Part shown: positions 50,801 through 59,151 of the stretch, in pieces
Numbering within the stretch: the stretch's first letter is position 1
Layout: every line of letters begins with the position of its first letter
Assembly (NCBI RefSeq): GCF_013408535.1
Contig: NZ_JACBZA010000001.1
Span: 3,122,850-3,186,849 of the forward strand
Source: Actinopolymorpha cephalotaxi
Lineage (GTDB): Bacteria; Actinomycetota; Actinomycetes; Propionibacteriales; Actinopolymorphaceae
Reading direction: 5' to 3'
Length of the DNA: 64,000 bases
Translations under genes and position numbers: made by a program
Notes under the pieces: generated by a model
The model's input: the letters and a program-made list of their open reading frames with translations, nothing else
What the model was told of the DNA's origin: nothing
Databases searched by the model: none

Positions 50801-52627
50801 ATGCGGACAGTCACCCGATCGCGGACGAGAGCCCTCGCCGTCCTGGCGGCGCTGTTCGCCGTGGTCGCGCTCGTACTTCCCGCCGGCGTCGGGCACGCCG
50901 AGGAGGCGCCGGCGCCCAAGGAGCCGAAGCAGCTGGTCGTGGCCGCGTCGCAGTCGGTGGACACGTTCAACCCGTTCATGTCGTTCTTCGCGATCGGCTA
51001 CACCGTCGCCGGGCTGACCTACGACTCCCTCATCGACTGGAGTGCGAAGGACTTCAAGCCGATCCCCGGCCTGGCCACGAAGTGGCAGGAGTCGGCGGAC
51101 CACCTGACCTGGACGTACACGATCCGCAAGGGCGTGAAGTTCTCCGACGGCAAGCCGCTGACCGCGCACGACGCGGAGTTCACGTACCGCCTGATGATGA
51201 CCGACAAGGCGGCCCGGGCGTCCTCCTCGGACCTGGTGGAGAACTTCGCGAGCGTGGACGCGCCGAACGACACCACGCTGGTCATCAAGCTCAAGCGGCC
51301 GACCAACCAGATGCTCGCCCTCGACAACGCGATCGTGCCCGAGCACATCTGGTCGAAGGTGAAGAACATCGGCGACTTCAAGAACTTCGACTTCCCGCTG
51401 GTCGGCTCCGGGCCGTTCCAGGTGGTGGAGTTCAAGACCGACCAGTACATCCGGCTCAAGGCGAACAAGGACTACTGGGACGGCGCTCCGCCCTACGACG
51501 AACTCGTCTTCCGCTACTACAAGACGCCGGACGCGAGCGTGCAGGCGCTGCTCGCCGGTGAGGTCGACCTGGTCAGCGGCCTCACCCCCGCGCAGTACAA
51601 GGCGTTGCGGAACAAGCCCGGGATCACCCTCAACCAGGCACAGAACCGCCGGTTCAGCGCGATCACGTTCAACGTCGGCGCGCGCACCAAGGACGGCAAG
51701 CCGCTGGGCGACGGGCACCCGGCGCTGAAGGACGCGAGGGTGCGGCAGGCGATCCACCACGCCATCGACAAGGACGAGTTGATCAAGAAGGTCAACGACG
51801 GCCTCGCCCAGCCCGGCGTGAGCTACATCCCGCCGATCTTCGGTACGTACTTCTGGCAGCCGAGCGGATCGGAGAAGGTGACGTTCGACGTCGCCGAGGC
51901 CAACCGGATCCTCGACCAGGCGGGCTACAAGCGCGGGCCCGACGGCATCCGGCGGATGCCCGGCGACGGCCGGCCGCTGCGGTTCCGGCTGCTCAACCAC
52001 TCCGACACCCCGTCGGAGGCCACCGACTCGGAGTACCTCAAGGGCTGGTGGAAGCAGATCGGCGTCGACACCAAGATCGAGAGTGCGGACTTCACCAAGC
52101 TCAACGACCTGCTCTACCTCGGGAAGTACGACATCATCTTCTCCGGCTGGGGCGTGGGACCCGACCCGACGTCGATCCTCAGCCTGCACACGTGCGGCGT
52201 GCTTCCCGACGACGGCTCCGGCACCCAGCGCGACACCGAGACCTTCTACTGCAACCCCGCCTACGACCGGCTGCACGCCCAGCAGAAGCAGGAGAGCGAC
52301 CTCGCCAAGCGGGCGCAGCTGGTCAAGCAGATGCAGCAGATCCTCTACACCCAGGCGCCGGTCGTCGTTCTGCGGTACGCCGACACGCTGGAGGCCTACC
52401 GCAGCGACCGCTGGACCGGCTTCGTCAAGCAGCCCGCCGAGCGCGGCATGATCTCCGGGCAGCAGGGCAACTGGGCCTACGTCTCGGCCAGGCCGGTGGT
52501 GAAGGCGCAGGAGAAGGAGTCGCGTACCGGCCTCTACCTCGGTGGCGGTGCGGTCGTCGTCGTGGTCGCCGCGGCCGCCGCGCTGGTCGTGGTGCGCCGC
52601 CGCCGGACCGCCGACGAGCGAGAGTAG
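50801..52627 (+). CDS. Solute-binding protein of an oligopeptide/nickel-type ABC importer, C-terminally anchored
   Basis: The 608-residue family 5 binding protein begins with a Sec signal peptide (ALAVLAALFAVVALVLPAGVGHA) without a lipobox Cys. The binding domain shows TFNPFMSFFAIGYTVAGLTYD, WTYTIRKGVKFSDGKPLTAHD, DFPLVGSGPFQVVEF, RVRQAIHHAIDKDEL and YDIIFSGWGVGPDP. At the C terminus a transmembrane helix (YLGGGAVVVVVAAAAALVVV) is followed by RRRR. It therefore seems held in the membrane by its own C terminus, not by a lipid. First gene of a five-gene operon. Confidence 0.92.
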   Translation: MRTVTRSRTRALAVLAALFAVVALVLPAGVGHAEEAPAPKEPKQLVVAASQSVDTFNPFMSFFAIGYTVAGLTYDSLIDWSAKDFKPIPGLATKWQESADHLTWTYTIRKGVKFSDGKPLTAHDAEFTYRLMMTDKAARASSSDLVENFASVDAPNDTTLVIKLKRPTNQMLALDNAIVPEHIWSKVKNIGDFKNFDFPLVGSGPFQVVEFKTDQYIRLKANKDYWDGAPPYDELVFRYYKTPDASVQALLAGEVDLVSGLTPAQYKALRNKPGITLNQAQNRRFSAITFNVGARTKDGKPLGDGHPALKDARVRQAIHHAIDKDELIKKVNDGLAQPGVSYIPPIFGTYFWQPSGSEKVTFDVAEANRILDQAGYKRGPDGIRRMPGDGRPLRFRLLNHSDTPSEATDSEYLKGWWKQIGVDTKIESADFTKLNDLLYLGKYDIIFSGWGVGPDPTSILSLHTCGVLPDDGSGTQRDTETFYCNPAYDRLHAQQKQESDLAKRAQLVKQMQQILYTQAPVVVLRYADTLEAYRSDRWTGFVKQPAERGMISGQQGNWAYVSARPVVKAQEKESRTGLYLGGGAVVVVVAAAAALVVVRRRRTADERE

Positions 52628-52636
52628 CCGGCGCGG

Positions 52637-53731
52637 ATGAGCATGGATCCCTCGCTGGTGGCGGAGTCGCCGGGAGCCGTGCCGGGCGGTTCGGGACGTA
52701 CGGCCGGACCGGGCCGTGGCAGCACCGGCGGCGCCGGTGGCAGCCGCTCGGCCGCCGGCCGCGGCTTCGCGAAGTACGTCCTGGCCAAGCTGGGCGGCGC
52801 CGCGGTGTCGCTGCTGATGGTGGTGTTCTCGGCGTTCTTCCTGTTCCGCGTCCTGGGCGGCGATCCCGTCGACGCACTGACCCGGGACGTGCCGACCACG
52901 CCCGCCGAACGCGCCGCGCTGCGGGAACGCCTCGGCCTGGACCAGCCGCTGTCACTGCAGTTCGTTCACTACCTGCAGGGCGTGCTCACCGGGGACCTCG
53001 GCCAGTCCTACCAGTACCAACAGCCCGTCACCTCGCTGATCGGCGCTCGGCTCGGCGCCACGGTGCTGCTCACCGGCACCGCGCTGGTGCTGGCCGTGTC
53101 GCTCGGGCTGTGGATCGGCACCCGGGCCGGCTGGCGCCAGGGCAGCACGTTCGACAAGGTGCAGGTCGGGGTGTCGCTCACGCTGTGGTCGGCGCCGACG
53201 TTCTGGTTCGGGATGATCGTCATCATGGTGTTCGCCCGGTATCTCGGGCTGTTCCCCATCAACGGCATGGTCTCCCCGTACACCCCGGACGCCTTCTGGC
53301 CGCAGGCGCTGGACACGCTGCACCACCTGGTGTTGCCGGCGCTCACCATGACCGCGGTGATCTACGCGCAGTACGTCCTGGTGATGCGGTCGTCGATCCT
53401 GGACGAGAAGGACGCCGACTATCTCGTCACCGCTCGCGCCAAGGGACTGCGGGACGACGACGTACGCCGCCGGCATGCCGTACCCAACGCGCTGCTGCCC
53501 ACGGTCACCCTCGTCTTCCTCCAGCTCGGCGGTGTGGTGGGCGGCGCGATCCTCACCGAGACGGTGTTCAGCTGGCCCGGACTCGGACTGCTCGCCTACC
53601 AGGCGCTGCGCATCCCCGACCTGCCGCTGCTGCAGGGGACGTTCCTGTTCTTCTCCACGGCGGTGATCCTGGCCAACACCGCGGCCGACGTCGTGTACCG
53701 GTTCCTCGACCCGAGGGTGCGCCACTCATGA
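52637..53731 (+). CDS. ABC importer permease (DppB/OppB type)
   Basis: The 364-residue membrane protein has a Gly/Ser-rich cytosolic tail of about 45 residues, then six helices. The family EAA-type loop reads DYLVTARAKGLRDDDVRRRHAVPNALLP, split here as DYLVTARAKGL and RRHAVPNALLP. A periplasmic loop (DPVDALTRDVPTTPAERAAL, DQPLSLQFVHYLQGVLTGDL) is typical of the OppB group. It starts nine bases after the binding-protein stop and overlaps the next gene by four bases (ATGA). Confidence 0.93.
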   Translation: MSMDPSLVAESPGAVPGGSGRTAGPGRGSTGGAGGSRSAAGRGFAKYVLAKLGGAAVSLLMVVFSAFFLFRVLGGDPVDALTRDVPTTPAERAALRERLGLDQPLSLQFVHYLQGVLTGDLGQSYQYQQPVTSLIGARLGATVLLTGTALVLAVSLGLWIGTRAGWRQGSTFDKVQVGVSLTLWSAPTFWFGMIVIMVFARYLGLFPINGMVSPYTPDAFWPQALDTLHHLVLPALTMTAVIYAQYVLVMRSSILDEKDADYLVTARAKGLRDDDVRRRHAVPNALLPTVTLVFLQLGGVVGGAILTETVFSWPGLGLLAYQALRIPDLPLLQGTFLFFSTAVILANTAADVVYRFLDPRVRHS

Positions 53732-54669
53732 CCACACCTCCCGACACGGGGACACCCACGCCGGCCGGCGCCGAGGCGCTGCGCTCGGTGCGTTCGGTCG
53801 TACGCCAGCGCCGCAAGGCCGCCCTGCTGCGGTTCTGGGCCGGCTACCGCCGCCAGCCCGCGGGCGTGGCCGGCCTGATCGGGATGGCGGTCATCGTCGC
53901 GCTCGCCCTGGCCGCGCCGGTGATCACGAACAGCGCCGGGCTGGACGTCACCCAGGCCACCGGCGACCGGCTGCAACCACCGAGCGCGGCGTTCCCGCTG
54001 GGCACCGACGAGACCGGCCGCTCGGTATTGCTGCTCACCCTGTGGGGAGCGCGGATCTCGCTGCTGGTCGGCGTGACCGCCACCCTGCTGGCGATGGGGA
54101 TCGGCACCCTGGTCGGCATCGCCGCCGGGCACTTCGGCGGCTGGTTCACCGGCCTGCTGATGCGGGTGACGGACTGGTTCATCGTGCTGCCCCGGCTGGT
54201 GCTGGCGATCGCGCTGGCCGCGGTGCTCGGCCCGAGCCTGACCACCATCGTGGTCGCGATCGGGGTGACGTCCTGGCCGGGCACCGCGCGGCTGATCCGG
54301 GCGCAGACCCTCGCGGTGGAAGCCCGTCCGTACCTCGAACGCGCCCGCGCGCTCGGCGCCGGCCACTGGCACCAGATGACCCGGCACGTCCTCCCGAACG
54401 TCATGCCGCTGGTACTGGCCAGCACCACCCTGGAGGTCGCCAGCGCGGTGCTGGCCGAGGCCACGCTGTCCTTCCTCGGGCTCGGCGACCCCGCCCGGGT
54501 GTCGTGGGGCAGCATGCTGAGCCGGGCGAACTCCTCCGGCGCGATCACGTTCGGCGCCTGGTGGTACCTCCTCACCCCGGGCCTGGCGATCCTGGTCGTC
54601 GTCCTGTGCTTCACGTTGTGCGGGCGCGCGCTGGAAGCGGTGTTCAACCCGAGACTGCGGGGGCGGTAG
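53728..54669 (+). CDS. ABC importer permease (DppC/OppC type)
   Basis: The 313-residue partner permease has an N-terminal OppC-type helix (PAGVAGLIGMAVIVALALAA), the conserved PLGTDETGRSVLLLTLWGAR, and the loop ALGAGHWHQMTRHVLPNVMP for ATPase docking. Six helices are evident. It overlaps the upstream permease by ATGA, and its TAG is immediately followed by the ATG of the first ATPase, so the operon is tightly packed. Confidence 0.93.
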   Translation: MTTPPDTGTPTPAGAEALRSVRSVVRQRRKAALLRFWAGYRRQPAGVAGLIGMAVIVALALAAPVITNSAGLDVTQATGDRLQPPSAAFPLGTDETGRSVLLLTLWGARISLLVGVTATLLAMGIGTLVGIAAGHFGGWFTGLLMRVTDWFIVLPRLVLAIALAAVLGPSLTTIVVAIGVTSWPGTARLIRAQTLAVEARPYLERARALGAGHWHQMTRHVLPNVMPLVLASTTLEVASAVLAEATLSFLGLGDPARVSWGSMLSRANSSGAITFGAWWYLLTPGLAILVVVLCFTLCGRALEAVFNPRLRGR

Positions 54670-55698
54670 ATGTCGCTGCTGGAGATCCGCGACCTGGCGG
54701 TCACCTACCACGGCTCGCGCGGCGACATCCCCGCCGTCCGCGGTGTCAACCTCGACTTGGCAGCGGGCGAGACGCTGGGAATCGCCGGCGAGTCCGGGTG
54801 TGGCAAGTCCACCCTGGCCCTGGCCATGCTGCGGTTGCTGCCGGCCGGCGCGACCGCCGACGGGCAGATCCTGGTCGACGGCGATGACGTGCTCGGCATG
54901 TCGTGGGGGAAGCTGCGCGCGGTCCGCTGGGCCGGGGCGTCCATCGTGTTCCAGGGCGCCATGCACGCGCTGAACCCCGTCCACCGGATCGGCCGGCAGG
55001 TCGCCGAACCCATCCTGGTGCACGAGAACGTCGGCGAGGCGGCCGCGCTGCGGCGGGCGGAGGACCTGCTCACCCAGGTCGGCCTGCCGGCGTGGCGGGC
55101 CCGCAGCTATCCGCACGAGCTGTCCGGCGGGCAGCGGCAGCGGGTGATGATCGCGATGGCGCTGGCCTGCTCGCCCCGGCTGGTGATCGCCGACGAGGCG
55201 ACCACGGCGCTGGACGTGATGATCCAGGCGCAGGTGCTGGACCTGCTCGGCCGGCTGGTCGCCGAACGCGACATCGCGCTGCTGATGATCAGCCACGACC
55301 TGTCGGTGCTGTCGGCGCACTGCCGCCGGCTCGCGGTGATGTACGCCGGGAAGGTGGTCGAGCTCGGCCCGGCCGGCAGCGTCTTCACCGACCCGCGGCA
55401 CCCGTACGCCGGGGCGTTGTCCTCGGCGTTCCCCACCGTCGGCGACCCCGCCTCCCGCGGGCGGCCACGCGGCCTCGGCGGCGACCCGCCGGACCCGACC
55501 GACATCCCCGGCGGCTGCCCGTTCCATCCGCGCTGTCCGGTCGTACTCCCCCAGTGCTCGTCGACGCCGGTGGAACTGTGGCCGGCCGGGCCGGAGCGGG
55601 CGGCGGCCTGCGTACGCGTCGAGGGGTATCCGGGGTCCGCTGCCGACGGGACGGCCGGGACCGACGAGGCGGACGACCGTTCGAGGAGTACGCGATGA
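54670..55698 (+). CDS. ABC importer ATPase (DppD/OppD type)
   Basis: The 342-residue ATPase has GESGCGKSTLALAML (Walker A), VFQGAMHALNPVHRIGRQV (Q-loop region), [15 protein letters not shown] (signature), LVIADEATTALDVMIQAQ (Walker B) and LMISHDLSVL (switch His). It ends with the oligopeptide-specific extension containing the CxxRCP-type cluster (GGCPFHPRCPVVLPQC), as in dipeptide transporters. It overlaps the second ATPase gene by ATGA. Confidence 0.94.
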   Translation: MSLLEIRDLAVTYHGSRGDIPAVRGVNLDLAAGETLGIAGESGCGKSTLALAMLRLLPAGATADGQILVDGDDVLGMSWGKLRAVRWAGASIVFQGAMHALNPVHRIGRQVAEPILVHENVGEAAALRRAEDLLTQVGLPAWRARSYPHELSGGQRQRVMIAMALACSPRLVIADEATTALDVMIQAQVLDLLGRLVAERDIALLMISHDLSVLSAHCRRLAVMYAGKVVELGPAGSVFTDPRHPYAGALSSAFPTVGDPASRGRPRGLGGDPPDPTDIPGGCPFHPRCPVVLPQCSSTPVELWPAGPERAAACVRVEGYPGSAADGTAGTDEADDRSRSTR

Positions 55699-56750
55699 CC
55701 GACCAGCCGACCGCGACGGGGGCGGCCCAGGCAGCGCACCTGGCCGGGCCGGTCCTGTCCGCCCGCGGCCTGTGCGTCGACTTCGGCGTACGCGGCGGCC
55801 GCCGGGCCCGGGCCGTGGACGGCGTCGACCTCGACCTCGCGCCCGGGGAGATCCTCGCCCTGGCCGGTGAGTCCGGCTGCGGCAAGACGACGTTGGCGCG
55901 GGCCATGCTCGGCCTGGTGAAGCCCAGCGCCGGGACCCTCAGCTACGCCGGTGCGCCGATGGCGACCTCCGGCGCCGGCCTCAAGGCGTACCGCCGCGCC
56001 GTCCAGCTCGTCCTGCAGGACCCGACCGGCGCGCTCAACCCCCGGCACACCGTCTACGAGGCGGTCGCGGAGGGCCTGCGCATCCACGGGATCACCGACA
56101 ACGAGCGCGACCGGGTGGCGCAGGCGTTGTCCCGGTGCGGGCTGCGGCCGGCCGAGCGCTTCTTCCTCGCCTACCCGCACGAGCTGTCCGGCGGGCAGCG
56201 GCAGCGGGTGGTGATCGCCGGCGCGCTCGTCCTCGAACCCAAGGTGATCATCGCCGACGAGCCGGTGGCCTCCCTGGACGCCTCCGTACGCGGGGAGATC
56301 CTGGCGCTGCTGCTGCGGCTGCGGGACGAGTTCGGGCTGGCGGCGCTGGTGGTCACCCACGACCTGGGCCTCGCGTGGAGCATCGCCGACCGGCTGGCGG
56401 TGATGTACCTCGGCCGGATCGTGGAGTCCGGGCCCACCGAGGAGGTCCTGGCCGCCCCGCGCCACCCCTACACCCGGGCGCTGGTGTCGGTGCTGCCCGA
56501 CTCACCGGTGCCGGGACCGATCGTGCTGGCCGGCGAGCCGCCGGACGCCACGTCGATCCCCGAGGGGTGCCGGTTCCACCCGCGGTGCCCCGCGCTCGCC
56601 TCCGGCGCGTCCGAGGCGGCCGGGGTGGCGCCGTCGTGCCTGCGTACTCCCCTGCCGGTGCTCGGCGCCGAGCCGGACCGGCATCACGTCGCCTGCCACC
56701 TGGCGGCCGCCACGCCGCCGCCGGTTGTCACAATGGACCACGATGAGTGA
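55695..56750 (+). CDS. ABC importer ATPase (DppF/OppF type)
   Basis: The 351-residue ATPase has [15 protein letters not shown] (Walker A), [19 protein letters not shown] (Q-loop), [15 protein letters not shown] (signature), [18 protein letters not shown] (Walker B), [10 protein letters not shown] (switch His) and a C-terminal extension with [11 protein letters not shown]. It pairs with the preceding ATPase to power uptake of a peptide or similar solute. Its 3' end overlaps the start of the globin gene by eight bases, which joins the importer and globin in one transcript. Confidence 0.94.
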   Translation: MTDQPTATGAAQAAHLAGPVLSARGLCVDFGVRGGRRARAVDGVDLDLAPGEILALAGESGCGKTTLARAMLGLVKPSAGTLSYAGAPMATSGAGLKAYRRAVQLVLQDPTGALNPRHTVYEAVAEGLRIHGITDNERDRVAQALSRCGLRPAERFFLAYPHELSGGQRQRVVIAGALVLEPKVIIADEPVASLDASVRGEILALLLRLRDEFGLAALVVTHDLGLAWSIADRLAVMYLGRIVESGPTEEVLAAPRHPYTRALVSVLPDSPVPGPIVLAGEPPDATSIPEGCRFHPRCPALASGASEAAGVAPSCLRTPLPVLGAEPDRHHVACHLAAATPPPVVTMDHDE

Positions 56751-57144
56751 GACCTTCTATGACGCCGTCGGCGGCCACGCCACCTTCGAGCGGCTGGTGG
56801 CCCGGTTCTACGCCGGGGTGGCGGGCGACCCGGAGCTGCGGGCGCTCTACCCCGAAGAGGATCTCGCCGCCGCCGAGGTGCGGCTGCGGATGTTCCTCGA
56901 GCAGTACTGGGGCGGCCCCCGCACCTACTCCGAGCAGCGCGGTCACCCACGGCTGCGGATGCGGCACGTACCGTTCGCGGTGACCGAGGACGCCCGCGAC
57001 CGCTGGCTGCGGCACATGCGGACGGCCCTGGACGAGCTGGGCCTGGACCCCGAGCACGAGCACCAGCTGTGGACGTACCTCGTGATGGCGGCCAACTCGA
57101 TGGTCAACACCGTCGGAGGGCAGCGGCCCAACCTCCTCGGCTGA
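56743..57144 (+). CDS. glbO: Truncated hemoglobin, group II (GlbO type)
   Basis: The 133-residue globin has the 2/2 fold. [22 protein letters not shown] holds the N-terminal helices, [25 protein letters not shown] the CD region with the Tyr that stabilises bound oxygen and the proximal His (RMRHVPF), and the end carries [12 protein letters not shown]. It is close in length and motifs to mycobacterial GlbO, which handles oxygen, nitric oxide or peroxide. The ATG lies inside the last codons of the ATPase gene. An alpha-glucosidase follows, as in M. tuberculosis (glbO-aglA). Confidence 0.95.
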   Translation: MSETFYDAVGGHATFERLVARFYAGVAGDPELRALYPEEDLAAAEVRLRMFLEQYWGGPRTYSEQRGHPRLRMRHVPFAVTEDARDRWLRHMRTALDELGLDPEHEHQLWTYLVMAANSMVNTVGGQRPNLLG

Positions 57145-57222
57145 GGTCGCTCCCGCTGGCCCCGCGGCCCGCTCACCTCCGGACTTGCCGAAAGCCCGCC
57201 TCGGCAGGGAAGCTCTCCCTCC

Positions 57223-58911
57223 ATGAGCAACTCCTCGCCTAACTGGTGGCGTACCGCCGTCATCTACCAGATCTACATCCGCAGCTTCGCCGACGGCAAC
57301 GGTGACGGCATCGGCGACATCGCCGGTATCCGCTCCCGGCTGCCCTACCTCGCCGAGCTGGGGGTGGACGCGATCTGGATCACCCCGTGGTACGTCTCGC
57401 CGATGGCCGACGGCGGGTACGACGTGGCCGACTTCCGCGCGATCGCGCCGGAGTTCGGCACCCTCGCCGAGGGCGAGGCGATGATCGCCGAGGCGCACGA
57501 GCTGGGCCTGCGGGTGATCCTGGACATCGTCCCCAACCACACCTCCGACCAGCACGCGTGGTTCAAGGAGGCGCTGGCCGCCGACCCGGACTCGCCCGAG
57601 CGGGCGCGGTACTGGTTCCGGCCCGGGCACGGGCCCGACGGCGCGTTCCCGCCCAACGACTGGCGTTCGGTCTTCGGCGGTCCGGCATGGAACCGCCTGT
57701 TGGACGAGGAGGGCGTGCCCGAGGACTGGTACCTCCACCTCTTCGCGCCCGAGCAGCCCGACCTGAACTGGTCCAACCCGGAGGTCCGCCGGGAGTTCGA
57801 GGACATCCTGCGGTTCTGGTTCGACCGCGGCGTGGACGGCTTCCGGATCGACGTCGCCCACGGGATGGACAAGCACCCGGCGCTGCCCGACATCGGCTGG
57901 GACGAGGAGGAGCTCCTCGCCGAGCCCGAGCACGACGACCACCCTCACTGGGACCGCGACGGCGTACACGACATCTACCGCGCCTGGCGGTCCGTGGCCG
58001 AGTCCTATGCCGGCACCCCGGAAGGCGCGCGGGTGTTCGTCGCCGAGGCCTGGGTGGGTACGCGCGCCAACCGGCTGGCGCGCTACCTGCGTCCGGACGA
58101 GCTGCACACCGCGTTCAACTTCGACTTCCTCAAGCGGGGCTGGGACGCCGCCCAGATGCGCGCCTCCATCGACCACACCCTGAGCTCGCTCAGCGAGGTC
58201 GGCGCGCCGCCCACCTGGGTGCTGTCCAACCACGACGTCATCCGGCACGTCACCCGCTACGGCCGGGACGCCGACGACATCGCCAAGTCGGCCGGCACCG
58301 TTCCGGTCGACCTGGAGGTGGGGCGTGCGCGGGCCCGGGCCGCCACGCTGCTGATGCTGAGCCTGCCCGGCGGCGCGTACGTCTACCAGGGTGAGGAACT
58401 CGGCCTGGCCGAGGTGGAGGACCTCCCGGTCGAGTCGCTGCAGGACCCGATCTGGGAGCGGTCCGGGCACAAGCACCGCGGCCGGGACGGCTGCCGGGTG
58501 CCGCTGCCCTGGAGCGGTGAGGGACCCGCGCTCGGCTTCGGCGACGCGCGGCCGTGGCTGCCGCAGCCGGCCGAGTGGAAGCAGCTCAGCGTGCAGGCGC
58601 AGAGCGGCGACCCGGACTCCGTGCTGTCGCTCTACCGCGAGGCGCTGTCCATGCGGCGTTCGCTCGCCGAGCTGTCGGGCCTGCCCGAGGGAGCCGGGTC
58701 GTCAGGGTCCGACGAGGCCGGCCTGGTGTGGCGCGACAGCGCCGCCGACGTGCTGGCGTTCGACCGCGGCTCCTCGTTCCGGTGCGTGGTCAACCTCGGT
58801 CGGGATCAGGTGGAGCTGCCCGCGGACGCCGAGGTCCTGCTTGCCAGCGCGCCGCTGCCGGACGGCAAGCTGCCCGCCGACACCTCGGTCTGGCTGCGCC
58901 TGTCCTCCTGA
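57223..58911 (+). CDS. aglA: GH13 alpha-glucosidase (AglA/oligo-1,6-glucosidase-like)
   Basis: The 562-residue cytosolic enzyme hydrolyses alpha-glucosidic bonds. The barrel shows VILDIVPNHTSDQHAWF, GFRIDVAHGMD with nucleophile D210, VFVAEAWVG with acid/base E275, and LSNHDVIRHVTRYG with D338. The N terminus WWRTAVIYQIYIRSFADGNGDGIGD and the length are typical of the alpha-glucosidase subgroup. A hairpin follows the stop. The globin-glucosidase adjacency is conserved in actinobacteria without a known functional reason. Confidence 0.94.
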   Translation: MSNSSPNWWRTAVIYQIYIRSFADGNGDGIGDIAGIRSRLPYLAELGVDAIWITPWYVSPMADGGYDVADFRAIAPEFGTLAEGEAMIAEAHELGLRVILDIVPNHTSDQHAWFKEALAADPDSPERARYWFRPGHGPDGAFPPNDWRSVFGGPAWNRLLDEEGVPEDWYLHLFAPEQPDLNWSNPEVRREFEDILRFWFDRGVDGFRIDVAHGMDKHPALPDIGWDEEELLAEPEHDDHPHWDRDGVHDIYRAWRSVAESYAGTPEGARVFVAEAWVGTRANRLARYLRPDELHTAFNFDFLKRGWDAAQMRASIDHTLSSLSEVGAPPTWVLSNHDVIRHVTRYGRDADDIAKSAGTVPVDLEVGRARARAATLLMLSLPGGAYVYQGEELGLAEVEDLPVESLQDPIWERSGHKHRGRDGCRVPLPWSGEGPALGFGDARPWLPQPAEWKQLSVQAQSGDPDSVLSLYREALSMRRSLAELSGLPEGAGSSGSDEAGLVWRDSAADVLAFDRGSSFRCVVNLGRDQVELPADAEVLLASAPLPDGKLPADTSVWLRLSS

Positions 58912-58945
58912 GCGCCGCCACACCTCCCGAGTCGAACCGTGACAC

Positions 58946-58989
58946 CTGCCGGGTGGCGGGTCCCCCCAACGGGACTCTCCACCCGGCAG
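58946..58989 (+). terminator. Terminator-like hairpin after the alpha-glucosidase gene
   Basis: CTGCCGGGTGG and CCACCCGGCAG form an 11-bp outer stem, with an inner GTCCC/GGGAC stem. A pyrimidine-rich stretch (TTCGCGTTCTGCTGCTGCTC) follows rather than a T-tract. Confidence 0.7.
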
Positions 58990-59151
58990 TTCGCGTTCTG
59001 CTGCTGCTCTTCCTCGCTTCGCGGATGCGTTTCGCGTGTCCTACTTCGCTCATCTCGATGAAGTTTTCTTCCTGACACGGCCGAAATCACGGAGGTACGA
59101 TCAAGGACTAGCTCGAGCCCGTTCCCGACCTCACTCGTCAGGAGGCTCGCC

